NCBI GenBank assembly: GCA_010909165.1
Contig: MU008164.1
Coordinates: 558,001 to 622,000, forward strand
Direction: 5' to 3'
From: Anthoceros angustus
Lineage: Eukaryota > Streptophyta > Anthocerotopsida > Anthocerotales > Anthocerotaceae
DNA: 64,000 nucleotides
Part shown: piece by piece, positions 45,690-57,440 of the stretch
Layout of the letters: each line of letters opens with the position of its first letter
How positions within the stretch are numbered: the stretch's first letter is position 1
Translations under genes and position numbers: made by a program
Notes under the pieces: generated by a model
What the model was told of the DNA's origin: nothing
The model's input: only the letters and a program-made list of their open reading frames with translations
Database searches by the model: none

Positions 45690-46660
45690 TTCCTAGCGTC
45701 AAAACGAGGCATGCATCTTGGCATCCAGTCCACCAGGGCGCCCACAAGTACGTTATCCAAATGTCCTCTTTGCTGGTGCTGCACACCTTATCAGAAGGCA
45801 CCAATGCTTGCACATGCCTTCAAAAGCCAAGCAAAAGTAACCTCATCACCACAAGCGAGCCCTCCTGTGCATTCGTCCATACAAAAATAGCGCCTCTTGA
45901 CCAAGCCCTTTCATCCATACCCGGAATCGGGGCATTCCAAGTCACCACATCCTTTGGGCTCAAGCATTGAAAACTTGATGCGCATCTTCTACTTCGCCAC
46001 ACTTTGCCTACATGTCCACCGGGCAAGTGCCCACAAGTGTGTTATCTAGTCCTCTCTCCACAATCAGAGTGCACCGCCTTCAGAAGGCACTTGCGTTTGC
46101 AGCCTTGGAAGGCAAGCAAAGGTAACATGGTTGCCCACAATCAGCCCTCCTTCTCCATTTGTCCATACAGAACAAGCGCCTCTTGGCCAAGCCCATGATT
46201 TGCATACCCAACTATCGGGGCCGTCCATGTCACGACATCCTTTCGCCTAACCTATCGAAACCGTGTTTGCCTCTTCCATTCACCACGGTTTGCGTACATG
46301 TCCAGACGATTGGCAATAAACAAGTTCGTGGAATGTCACTGCAACATATCATCTTTTACGCTAGATTCGTGTCCACAAATGCACAAGCTTGAAGGGTGCT
46401 ACAAAGATGTGGGCATCCGCCTTCACGAGCGACACATCGCATAGTAAAGTTGTATCGCCTCATTAGGCTCCCCATGTGTAGCATGTGCGGAGATTATTGA
46501 AAACCACATGAAGGGATTTGGTTTGCCCACCCTCCTAGCCTACCTCCGGATACATACATCCGCAAGATATGGTTCCCCAAGTATGTGATTGACTCGTACC
46601 CAAGTTTGTGTGAGATCATGAACGTCATCCCACAACCATGTCCTTCTTATCGCACAAAGT
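45690..46660 (-). pseudogene. PPR-protein pseudogene, copy 1
   Basis: Minus-strand fragments match plant pentatricopeptide repeat proteins: KDVVTWNAPIPGMDE (family form KDVVSWNAMI) at 45820-46026, with similar pieces up to about 46650. Functional PPR proteins bind organellar RNA. Frame breaks every 100-200 bases rule out a product. The same sequence recurs at 51.2-52.1 and 52.2-53.1 kb. Confidence 0.7.
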
Positions 46661-46989
46661 TTTAGCACGACATATAAGATGGGTGAGGAATAGAATAGTC
46701 TATCTCGCGATTTCTGAGCTCCAACGGCCTCGAGCTTTCCCTACTCACATAACGTCGATGGTTACAGTGTCACGACTCCCATATCCAATCCGGCACCTCC
46801 TGTGCTCAGCTTTGGGAGCTCGACTTGGAAGGAGAAGCACAATGACCCACTGCATATTCAAAGAAACAAGCTTCTCATCCAACAAGTGGCTTGAACATGT
46901 TGTTTAACCCGAGGACCTCACCGGACTCCTTGCACGAATGTCGTGAGCGAGCTCCTCTTACCTCGCCTAGTTTCCCACGCACAAGAGGG

Positions 46990-47480
46990 GAGTCCTAGGA
47001 AGTGGTGATGGGAGGACGGTTGCTTGGTGTGGTCACACCGAGAAGCGGTGGCGCTCAAGTCCGCTACGAGTCCGTAGTCCTATCTATTCAAATAGGTAGG
47101 ACTCAAGTCCTTGGTCTTTGGGGTTTGGGAAGAAAGCAGACTCAAGTCCTTGGTCTTGGGTTTGAATGATGTTCCTTGGTCCTTGGGAAAAGTAGCAAGT
47201 AGATAGAAGCCTATTCGAGTCCTTGGTCTTGAGGTTCGGAAGGATGTTCCTTGGTCCTTGGGAAAATGGTATGTAGATAGAAACCTAGTCCTTGGTCTTG
47301 GGTTTCGGAAGGATGTTCCTTGGTCCTTGGGAAAAGTAGCATGTAGATAGAAACCTATTTCGAGGGCCGAGGAAGGCAACTTCCTTGAACCATGGGAATT
47401 CCGTTTTCTAGATATTGCATGTAGGGCTATATATGCATGTTAGGTAGACTGCAGGGGTAAAATTGGCCGACTCATCAAGG
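46990..47480. repeat. Block T, single copy: CCTTGG(A/T)C-rich internal repeat
   Basis: Holds three sub-repeats of about 85 bp, each with GTCCTTGGTCTT and GATGTTCCTTGGTCCTTGG followed by GTAGATAGAA. The same block occurs three times in tandem at 53.4-54.8 kb. The minus-strand frame 47080-47379 reflects the repeat. Confidence 0.8.
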
Positions 47481-48760
47481 GCGGTCGGGACATGTATACA
47501 ATCTCGCTACTCCATGGTGGAGTAGTGAGTTCAACCTAGGCCGTGGAGTATACCGGTTGAAAATTTTATAGCAACCTGCGAATCTAGGTAGGAATCCTAG
47601 TGTACTTCCTTTTGGATTGAGCCGCAATTCCAATGGAGATACACTAGGACAAGCTCTGATTAGCGAGCTACATATAAAGATTTGTAATACAATGATATGC
47701 GAGTTCTTGCATATTAGCAGACAAAGTCGCCTAATGAAATGGCCAATCCAGCGCCAAGTGGCGCCTCGCCTGAGCTAATTTCTAATAGACGCAATAGGTA
47801 TAGAGTTTCGATAGGCCTTCACTTGCGATAATCTACATAGTATGCAGTGCTGAAAAACCAATCTACTGAGGGATTTCAAGCATGGTTAGTCGTAACATCC
47901 GAAATGTAGAGGCATGTTGAAATGTTGAAATGTCACCGATCGAAGAGGTTGAAGGACCTGATGCGGTAAATGTCATTAGTGTAATGGCGCATTGAGGTGA
48001 TTCCACCGAAAAACACATAGGAGTATTTAGATCCTTAGCGCTAAGGTTGAAGGATCCTCGTGACCTTCCGAGTGAAGAGGAGCTCACACTTTGACTCCTC
48101 ACCTCACTTCCATCTTGATCTCACTTCGAGCTCAAACACAAGATCCCAAACGGAAGGTTAGTCAAGCTGGAGTATGTGCCTACACAAGAAAACCTCGGAT
48201 ATATTAACGAAAGCTCTTTCAAAAGAGCGCACGAGAAGCATGTTCGAGGTCCGGGGTTAGGAGAGTCGGAACTTTCCTATCTAACCCCAACTAGCCTACA
48301 TGCCCTGCTACCTAATCCCACTCAGTTGGGTCGGTCTCGGAGGACTCTTCCTTTGGATTCTCGAGTCGGAGGGACTGGAGGCCTTCGTAGCATCGAGTCC
48401 TCACCGCACATGTAATCTTCGGAGGAACAAGATCCTCCTCAATCCTCAAGATGATCCTGTCAAGACACAAAGCAATTAGATAGCTTTAGAGCGAGTGGGA
48501 GTAGGAGATGAAGCAAAACCCAGTCACTTCATGGCGACTTACAACATGACCGAGGCAAGTAACTCACTCGATCCGTTTCATGACCGACCGATGTGCATCG
48601 ATACAGATAGGAGAGCTGGCTGCACGGTGCCTAGGCTCACAATCTTCACATCCTTATCGGGGTTACCTCGAGGGAAATTCGAGGCCGTGAGGCCTCACCT
48701 CCCCTCCGTCATAGCCTCAGCCCACAGGTGAGGCCCCGAGCTCCCTCTTCTGTGGCGTAG
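47481..48760. repeat. Block Q, copy 1
   Basis: Collinear with 54785-56085. Short plus-strand frames (48176-48415, 48495-48731) are not conserved in frame between copies, so a protein is unlikely. Shared words include TATGCGAGTTCTTGC and GGAGTATTTAGATCC. Identity unknown; it could be the untranslated body of a transposon. Confidence 0.65.
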
Positions 48761-50640
48761 GGCAGCGTGGGAGAAATTGTGGAAGCTAAGCGCGCAATGG
48801 AGGACCTCCCATGTCCTCCGCGATTATGGCCTCGCGCCTAGTCCTCGGCCAGCGTTGTGCGAGGCGCTCCGTTTCTTGGTCGGCTCAGCTTCCCGGCGGT
48901 GTCGGCGGGTCCCTTGCGGCAGCGGAGGAGGCGTTGTCCTAGCCGCCTTGCTTGCCGCAGCGCCTAGGGAGTCTCTTTTTGGCGGGGTTCGCATCCTTAG
49001 AGGAGGGCGACATCTCGACCAGTTACGCTCCACAACCCCTTCTCCAATTGCAGGCGTGAAGATGAAGAAGAGGAATATAACGCACGGTGAGGACTGGTTT
49101 CTCAGCACGCTCGAATATATACCGGCGAGGAGGCGTCGGTGAGCAATGCATCTGCAGCTTTCACCCGACTCCATCCTACAAGGATGGAGATGATCCGGTT
49201 GTTGGAGCATCACTTTCCAAAATGATCAACAAGTGGGAGTGAAGAGGTATACCCAAACACACCTCGTCCGATCACTCACCTCCTCCCGCTTCTCTCCGAC
49301 GGTCACCTCCTCCCACAAAAAGACAATTGGGCTTTAACGGACCGTGTTTTACAACACGTTGTAAAGCTCAATTGTAAAATGTTTGAGACGGCCGTGATCG
49401 GCCTCTCTCATGTTTTACAACATACTAACCTAATCTAATTTACAACACGATCCATTGCAAACCTCACCACATTGTAAGCGTTTAAGAGAGGCCAAGATAG
49501 GCCTCCCACAATTTACAACATAGTCTAATTTACAACACGCCCGTTGCAAAGCGCACTTGTATGTTGTAAAATGTATGACAAGGGGATCGCCTCGCGTTTA
49601 CACCAAATTCACGTAGTCTCATATACAAGGTCCATTGCAAAGCGATCTTGCACGTTGTATACGCCTCGGGCCCACAGGCCACAGGCTCCCTCTTTGCGGC
49701 CGGTGGCGTGGGGCACGCGTGGGAGAAATTGTGGAAGCTAAGCGCGCAATGGAGGACCTCCCATGTCCTCCGCGATTATGGCCTCGCGCCTAGTCCTCGG
49801 ACTGCCGCGTTGTGCGGGCGCTCCGTTTCTTGGTCGGCTCAGCTTCCCGGTGTCGGCCGGGTCCCTTGCAGCAGGAGGGCGTTGTCCTAGCCGCCTTGCT
49901 TGCTGCCGGCCTAGGGAGTCTCTTCGGTGGCGGGGTTCGCATCCTTAGAGGAGGACATCTCGACCAGTTACGCTCCACAACCCCTTCTCCAATTGCAGGC
50001 GTGAAGATGAAGAAGAGGAATATAACGCACTGGTGAGGACTGGTTTCTCAGCACGCTCGAATATATACAGCGAGGAGTCGGGGGCGTGGTGACGCAATGC
50101 ATCTGCAGCTTTCACCCGACTCCATCCTACAAGGAGGAGATGATCCGGTTGTTGGAGCATCACTTTCCAAAATGATCAACAAGTGGGAGTGAAGAGGTAT
50201 ACCCAAACACACCTCGTCCGATCATCACCTCCTCCCGGCTTCTCTCCGATCGGTCACCTCCTCCCGGCAGACAAAGCATTCAATTGGGCTTTGCAGCGGA
50301 CCGTGTTTTACAACACGGTCCGTTAAAGCAATATCTGTTAAAATGTTTGAGACGGCCAGATCAGCCTCTCTCATGTTTTACAACATTAACCTAATCTAAT
50401 TTACAACACGATCCATTGCAAACCTCACTGTACATTGTAAGCGTTTAAGAGAGGCCAAGATAGGCCTCCCACAATTTACAACATAGTCTAATTTACAACA
50501 CCGTTGCAAAGCGCACTTGTATGTTGTAAAATGTATGACAAGGCCGGGATCAGGCCTCTGCACGTTTTACACCAAATTCACAACGTAGTCTCATATACAA
50601 GGTCCATTGCAAAGCGATCTTGCACGTTGTATACGCCTCA
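48761..50640. repeat. Block R, two tandem copies of about 930 bp
   Basis: Copy 1 (about 48720-49660) and copy 2 (about 49661-50640) both run from GGCCCACAGG through GAGAAATTGTGGAAGC and GCAATGGAGGACCTCCC to a TTTACAAC-rich tail. A third copy is at 56050-57040. Frames such as 48777-49142 change between copies, which argues against coding. The tail has many TTTACAAC and TTGTAAA words able to pair. Confidence 0.7.
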
Positions 50641-51100
50641 GTCGGGCTTCCAGTGCCATTGACAAATTCACATTGTAAGCGTAGTGCCATTGACAAATTC
50701 ACAGGAGCCACCGGCGGCAGTCGTAGAGAGACACAAGCCACGGTTCCCCAAGCTGTACCACTTGCTTTCAGGCTCTCACATAAATCATAGCAAGAGTTAG
50801 GAAACGGCACAGGAAGCGGAGCTGGCCGCAACCAGCACTCCACAACACCCTCAGGCAAGAGAGATGCACCACCTTCAAGCAAGAGACATGCACCACCTTC
50901 AGGCAAGAGACATGCGTCCTCTTCATGTGTCATTTAGCTGTCAAACAACTTCCACCAAAAATTGGACACTGTAACTCAGAACGTGATTTCTTGATGCGAG
51001 AAGCCATATGAACTAGCATCCATGAATACACTAAGGAGTACCTGGAGCCATTAAACAGCTTGGGTATTCTACCGATCTCAGCTTCCATCAGGCCAGCCCT
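50641..51100. repeat. Block S, copy 1
   Basis: Collinear with about 57035-57440. A minus-strand array of ACCACCTTCAAGCAAGAGAC-like units at 50860-50920 encodes repeated LLPEGGA. No known domain. It may be the 3' end of the PPR-related gene that precedes it on the minus strand, which is inference. Confidence 0.5.
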
Positions 51101-52139
51101 CTTCTCCTCGCTCTTTTTTGTCGCTATCCGGGACGCCCTGTTGATGTTCTGGGCTTTCCCCTGCGTTGCATCCATGTGAAATGTGAAAGAGATGTAGTGT
51201 GGCAATTATGCAGTGGATGTTGAAGCCATGAGAAAATGCGAGTGGACAACAAAGTTGCAAGCCCCATCGCTTGCAAGGCGAGAATGCTCAAGCATTGAAA
51301 AACTTGATGCGCATCTTCTACTTTACACTTTGCCTACATGTCCACCGGGCAAGTGCCCACAAGTGTGTTATCTAGCGTCCTCTCTCCACAATCTGTGAGT
51401 GCAGTGCACCCTTGTAAGGCACTTGCGTTTGCAGCCTTGAAGGCAAGCAAAGGTAACATGGTTGCCCACAATCGCCCTCCTTCTCCATTTGTCCATACGA
51501 ACAAGCGCCTCTTGGCCAAGCCATGATTTGCATACCCAACTATCGGGGCCGTCCATGTCACGACATCCTTTACGCCTAACCTATCGAAAACCGTGTTTGC
51601 CTCTTCCGATTCACCACGGTTTGCGTACATGTCCACGACAGTTGGCAATAAACAAGTTCGGTGGAATGTCAGTGCAACATATCATCGCACTTTTCGCTAG
51701 ATTCGTGTCCACGGAAATGCACAAGCTTGAAGGGCTGCTACAAAGATGTGGGCATCCGCCTTCACACCAGGCGACACATCGCATAGTAAAGTTGTATCGC
51801 CTCATTAGGCTCCCCATGTGTAGCATGTGCGGAGATTATTGAAAACCACATGAAGGGATTTGGTTTGCCCACCCTCCGTAGCCTACCTCCGGATACATAC
51901 ATCGCAAGATATGGTTCCCCAAGTATGTGATTGACTGCAAAGTTTGTGTGAGATCATGAGCGCGTCATCCCACAACCATGTCCTTCTTATCGCACAAAGT
52001 TTTAGCGACATATAAGATGGGTGAGGAATAGAATAGTCTATCTACGCCCGATTTCTGAGCTCCAACGGCCTCGAGCTTTCCTACTCACATAACGTCGATG
52101 GTTACGGTGTCACGACTCCCATATCCAATCGCACACCTC
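51101..52139 (-). pseudogene. PPR-protein pseudogene, copy 2
   Basis: Frame 51334-51648 encodes VVDMYANRGESEEANTVFDR and KDVVTWTAPIVGYANHG, clear PPR repeats of the plant PLS subfamily, with LVGT and VDM blocks following. Several stops and shifts. Separated from copy 3 by a tandem junction near 52140 at the word CCTCCTCGCTC. Confidence 0.75.
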
Positions 52140-53100
52140 CTCGCTCTTTGGTTGTCGCTATCCGGGACGCCTGTTGATGTTCTACGGCTTTCCCCTGCGT
52201 TGCATCCATGTGAAATGTGAAAGAGATGTAGTGTGGCAATTATGCGGATGGATGTTGAAGCCATGAGAAAATGCGAGTGGACAACAAAGTTGCAACCGAC
52301 ATCGCGTTTGCAAGACGAGAATGCTCAAGCATTGAAAAACTTGATGCGCATCTTCTACTTCGCCACACTTTGCCTACATGTCCACCGCAAGTGCCCACAA
52401 GTGTGTTATCTAGCGTCCTCTCCACAATCAGTGAGTGCACCGCCTTTCCGTAAGGCACTTGCGTTTGCAGCCTTGAAGGCAAGCAAAGGTAACATGGTTG
52501 CCCACAATCGCCCTCCTTCTCCATTTGTCCATACAAGCGCCTCTTGGCCAAGCCATGATTTGCATACCCAACTATCGGGGCCCATGTCACGACATCCTTT
52601 CGCCTAACCTATCGAAAACCGTGTTTGCCTCTTCCGATTCACCACGGTATGCATATGTCCACCGCATTGGCAATAAACAAGTTCGGTGGAATGTCATGCA
52701 ACATATCATGCCGCACTTTTCTCGCTAGATTCGTGTCCACAAGAAATGCACAAGCTTGAAGGGCTGCTACAAAGATGTGGGCATCCGCCTTCACACCAGG
52801 CGACACATCGCATAGTAAAGTTGTATCGCCTCATTAGGCTCCCCATGTGTAGCATGCGAGATTATTGAAAACCACATGAAGGGATTTGGTTTGCCCACCC
52901 TCCGTAGCCTACCTCCGGATACATACATCCGCAAGATATGGTTCCCCAAGTATGTGATTGACTGCACCCAAGTTTGATGTGAGATCATGAACGCGCCATC
53001 CCACAACCATGTCCTTCTTATCGCACAAAGTTTTAGCACATATAAGATGGGTGAGGAATAGAATAGTCTATCTACGCTAGATTTTACAGAGCTCCAACGG
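52140..53100 (-). pseudogene. PPR-protein pseudogene, copy 3
   Basis: Begins at about 53039 with TYLGNHILRMYVSGGRL and KPNPFMWFSIISHATHGEP, the usual first PPR repeat pattern (LGNHLIRMYA...KPNVFSWNAII). It continues through damaged repeats to about 52240. Period to copy 2 is about 1033 bases. Not translatable as a whole. Confidence 0.75.
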
Positions 53101-53411
53101 CCTCAGTAAGCTTTCCCTACTCACATAACGTGCTGATGGTTACAGGTGTCACGACTCCCATATCCAATCCAGCACACCTCCCAGGCTCAGGCTTTGCCGG
53201 AGAGCTCGACTTGGAAGGAGAAGCACAATGACCCACCTGCATATTCAAAGAAACAAGCTTCTCATCCAACAAGCTGGCTTGAACATGTTGTTTAACCCGA
53301 GGACCTCACGGACTCCTTGCAGAATGTCGGTGAGCGAGGCTCCTCTTACCTCGCCTAGTTTCCCACGCACAAGAGGGGAGTCCTAGGAAGTGGTGATGGG
53401 AGGGCCAGTTA

Positions 53412-54790
53412 CTTGGTGTGGTCACACCGAGAAGCGGTGGCCGCTCAAGTCCGCTACAGTCCGTAGTCCTATCTATTCAAATAGGTAGGACTCAAGTCCT
53501 TGGTCTTTGGGGTTTGGGAAGAACAGACTCAAGTCCTTGGTCTTGAGGTTTGAATGATGTTCCTTGGTCCTTGGGAAAAGTAGCAAGTAGATAGAAGCCT
53601 ATTTCGAGTCCTTGGTCTTGGTTCGGAAGGATGTTCCTTGGTCCTTGGGAAAATGGTATGTAGATAGAAACCTAGTCCTTGGTCTTGGGTTTCGGAAGGA
53701 TGTTCCTTGGTCCTTGGGAAAAGTAGCATGTAGATAGAAACCTATTTCGAGGGCCGAGGAAGGCAACTTCCTTGAACCATGGGAATTCCGTTTTCTAGAT
53801 ATTGCATGTAGGGCTATATATGCATGTTAGGTAGACTGCGGGGGTAAAATTGGCCGACTCATCAAGGGCTGGGAGGACGGTTTGGTGTGGTCACACCGAG
53901 AAGCGGTGGCCTCAAGTCCGCTACAGTCCGGTAGTCCTATCTATTCAAATAGGTAGGACTCAAGTCCTTGGTCTTTGGGGTTTGGGAACAGACTCAAGTC
54001 CTTGGTCTTGGGTTTGAATGATGTTCCTTGGTCCTTGGGAAAAGTAGCAAGTAGATAGAAGCCTATTTCGAGTCCTTGGTCTTGGTTCGGAAGGATGTTC
54101 CTTGGTCCTTGGGAAAATGGTATGTAGATAGAAACCTAGTCCTTGGTCTTGGGTTTCGGAAGGATGTTCCTTGGTCCTTGGGAAAAGTAGCATGTAGATA
54201 GAAACCTATTTCGAGGGCCGAGGAAGGCAACTTCCTTGAACCATGGGAATTCCGTTTTCTAGATATTGCATGTAGGGCTATATATGCATGTTAGGTAGAC
54301 TGCGGGGGTAAAATTGGCCGACTCATCAAGGGCTGGGAGGACGGTTTGGTGTGGTCACACCGAGAAGCGGTGGCCTCAAGTCCGCTACAGTCCGGTAGTC
54401 CTATCTATTCAAATAGGTAGGACTCAAGTCCTTGGTCTTTGGGGTTTGGGAACAGACTCAAGTCCTTGGTCTTGGGTTTGAATGATGTTCCTTGGTCCTT
54501 GGGAAAAGTAGCAAGTAGATAGAAGCCTATTTCGAGTCCTTGGTCTTGGTTCGGAAGGATGTTCCTTGGTCCTTGGGAAAATGGTATGTAGATAGAAACC
54601 TAGTCCTTGGTCTTGGGTTTGGAAGGATGTTCCTTGGTCCTTGGGAAAAGTAGCATGTAGATAGAAACCTATTTCGAGGGCCGAGGAAGGCAACTTCCTT
54701 GAACCATGGGAATTCCGTTTTCTAGATATTGCATGTAGGGCTATATATGCATGTTAGGTAGACTGAGGGGTAAAATTGGCCGACTCATCA
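53412..54790. repeat. Block T in three tandem copies, period about 464-469 bp
   Basis: Copies begin at TTGGTGTGGTCACACCGAG near 53413, 53882 and 54346 and are almost identical; each holds three nested sub-repeats of about 85 bp. The minus-strand frames 53529-53729, 53960-54193 and 54424-54693 are repeat translations (FPRTKEHPSE, SQGPRNIIQ). High identity between copies implies recent expansion. Confidence 0.9.
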
Positions 54791-56085
54791 AGGGCCTCGG
54801 GACATGTATACAATCTCGCTACTCCATGGCTGGAGTAGTGAGTTCAACCTAGGCCGGGAGTATACGGTTGAAAAATTTTATAGCAACTGCGAATCTAGGT
54901 AGGAATCCTAGTGTACTTCCTTTTGGATTGCGACCTTCGCAATTCAATGGAGATACACTAGGACAATCTACTGATTGGCGAGCTACATATAAAGATTTGT
55001 AATACAATGATATGCGAGTTCTTGCATATTAGCGGCACAAAGTCAGCCTAATGAAATGGCCAATCCGGGCGCAGATGGCGCCTCGCCTGAGCTAATTTCT
55101 AATAGACGCAATAGGTATAGAGTTTCGATAGGCCTTCACTTGCGATAATCTACATAGTATGCGAATTGCTGAAAAACCAATCTGAGGATTTCACGAAGCA
55201 TGGTTAGTCGTAACATCCGAAATGTAGAGGCATGTTGAAATGTTGAAATGTCACCGGATCTGGAAGAGGTTGAAGGACTGTATGCGACGAAATGTCATTA
55301 GTGTAATGGCGGCATTGAGGTGATTCCAGAAAAACACATAGGAGTATTTAGATCCTTAGTCGCTAAGGTTGAAGGATCCTCTGGTGACCTTCGAGTGAAG
55401 AGGAGCTCACACTTTGACTCCTCACCTCACTTCCGAATCTTGATCTCACTTCACGAGCTCAAACACGGCATCCCAAAGCGGAAGGTTAGTCAAGCAACGG
55501 AGTATGTGCCTACACAAGAAAACCCTGAGATATATTAACGAAAGCTCTTTCAAAAGAGCTGCACGAGAAGCATGTTCGAGGTCCAGGGTTAGGAGAGTGG
55601 AACTTTCCTATCTAACCCCAACTAGCCTACATGCCACTACCTAATCAGTTGCGGTCTGGAGGACTCTTCCTTTGGATTCTGAGTCGGAGGGACTGGAGGC
55701 CTTCGTAGCATCGAGTCCTCACGCACATGTAATCTTCGGAGGAACAGATCCTCCTCAATCCTCAAGACAGATCCTGCGGTCAAGACACAAAGCAATTAGA
55801 TAGCTTTAGGCGAGTGGGAGTAGGAGGCGAGATGAAGCAAAACCCAGTCACTTCATGGCGACTTACAACATGACCGAGGCAGTGTAACTCGCACTCGATC
55901 CGCTTCATGACCGGACGGTATGCTTGCATCGATACGAGATAGGAGCCTGGGTGTTGCACGGTGCCTAGGCTCACAATCTTCACATCCTTATCGGGGTTAC
56001 CTCGAGGGAAATTCGAGGCCGTGAGGGCCTCACCTCCCTCCGTCAGACATAGCCTCGGGCCCACAGGCTGAGGCCCCGAGCTCCC
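54791..56085. repeat. Block Q, copy 2
   Basis: Matches 47481-48760 with scattered small indels, mainly near CAG/CTG/CCGG. The frame 55320-55538 is not conserved in copy 1. No gene assigned. Confidence 0.65.
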
Positions 56086-57034
56086 TCTTGCGCAGGGTGG
56101 CGTAGCAGCGTGGGAGAAATTGTGGAAGCTAAGCGCGCAATGGAGGACCTCCCATGTCCTCCCGATTATGGCCTCGCGCCTAGTCCTCGGCTGCCGCGTT
56201 GTGCGAGGGCGCTCCGTTTCTTGGTCGGCTCGAGCTTCCCGCGTGATGTCGGCCGGGTCCCTTGCAGCGCGGAGGAGGCGGTTGTCCTAGCCGCCTTGCT
56301 TGCAAAGCGGCCTAGGGAGTCTCTTCTGGTGGCGGGGTTCGCATCCTTAGAGGAGGCGACATCTCGACGATTCGCTCCACAACCCCTTCTCCAATTGCAG
56401 GCGTGAAGATGAAGAAGAGGAATATAACGCACTGGTGAGGACGGTTTCTCAGCACGCTCGAATATATACCGGCGAGGAGGCGGGGGCGTGTGAGCAATGC
56501 ATCTGCAGCTTTCACCCGACTCCATCCTACAAGGTGGAGATGATCCGTTGTTGGAGCATCACTTTCCAAAATGATCAACAAGTGGGAGTGAAGAGGTATA
56601 CCCAAACACACCTCTGTCCGATCGGTCACCTCCTCCCGCTTCTCTCCGACGGTCACCTCCTCCCGGCAAGACAAAGCATTCAATTGGGCTTTGCAATGGA
56701 CCGTGTTTTACAACACGGTCCGTTTGCCAATTGTACTGTAAAATGTTTGAGACGGCCGGATCAGCCTCTCTCATGTTTTACAACACGCATAACCTAATCT
56801 AATTTACAACACGATCCATTGCAAACCTCACATACATTGTAAAGCGTTTAAGAGAGGCCAAGATAGGCCTCCCACAATTTACAACATAGTCTAATTTACA
56901 ACACAGCCCGTTGCAAAGCGCACTTGTATGTTGTAAAATGTATGACAAGGCCGGATCAGCCTCGCGTTTACACCAAATTCACAACGTAGTCTCATATACA
57001 AGGTCCATTGCAAAGCGATCTTGCGTTGTATCGC
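56086..57034. repeat. Block R, copy 3
   Basis: Matches both R copies at 48.7-50.6 kb, including GAAGATGAAGAAGAGG and the TTTACAAC-rich tail at 56705-56960. Frames 56110-56406 (+) and 56166-56525 (-) overlap and are not conserved. Confidence 0.65.
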
Positions 57035-57440
57035 CTCGATCGGGCTTCGTGCCATTGACAAATTCACATTGGCGTAGTGCCATTGACAAATTCACGAGCC
57101 ACCGGCGGCTCAGAGACACAAGCCACGGTTCCCCAGTGCCCACACAGCTCTCACATAAATCATAGCAAGAGTTAGGAAGCACGCAGCGGGTGGCCGCAGC
57201 GACTCCACAACACCCTCGGGCAAGAGATGCACCACCTTCAAGCAAGAGACATGCACCACCTTGCAAGAGACATGCGCCTCTTCATGTGTCATTTAGTCAA
57301 ACAACTTCCACCAAAATTGGACATGTAATCAGGTGATTTCTTGATGCGAGAAGCCATATGAACTAGCATCCATGAATACACTAAGGAGTACACGGAGCCA
57401 TTAAGCGCTTGGGTATTCTACCGATCTCATCGTGTCTTCT
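57035..57440. repeat. Block S, copy 2
   Basis: Matches 50641-51100 and ends near TCTTCTCCTCGCTCTTTTGG, where the segmental duplication stops and unrelated DNA begins. Confidence 0.6.

Noticed and set aside
53529-54693. Repeated small proteins (FPRTKEHPSE type)
   Set aside because: They are direct translations of the 464-bp tandem repeat and its sub-repeats.
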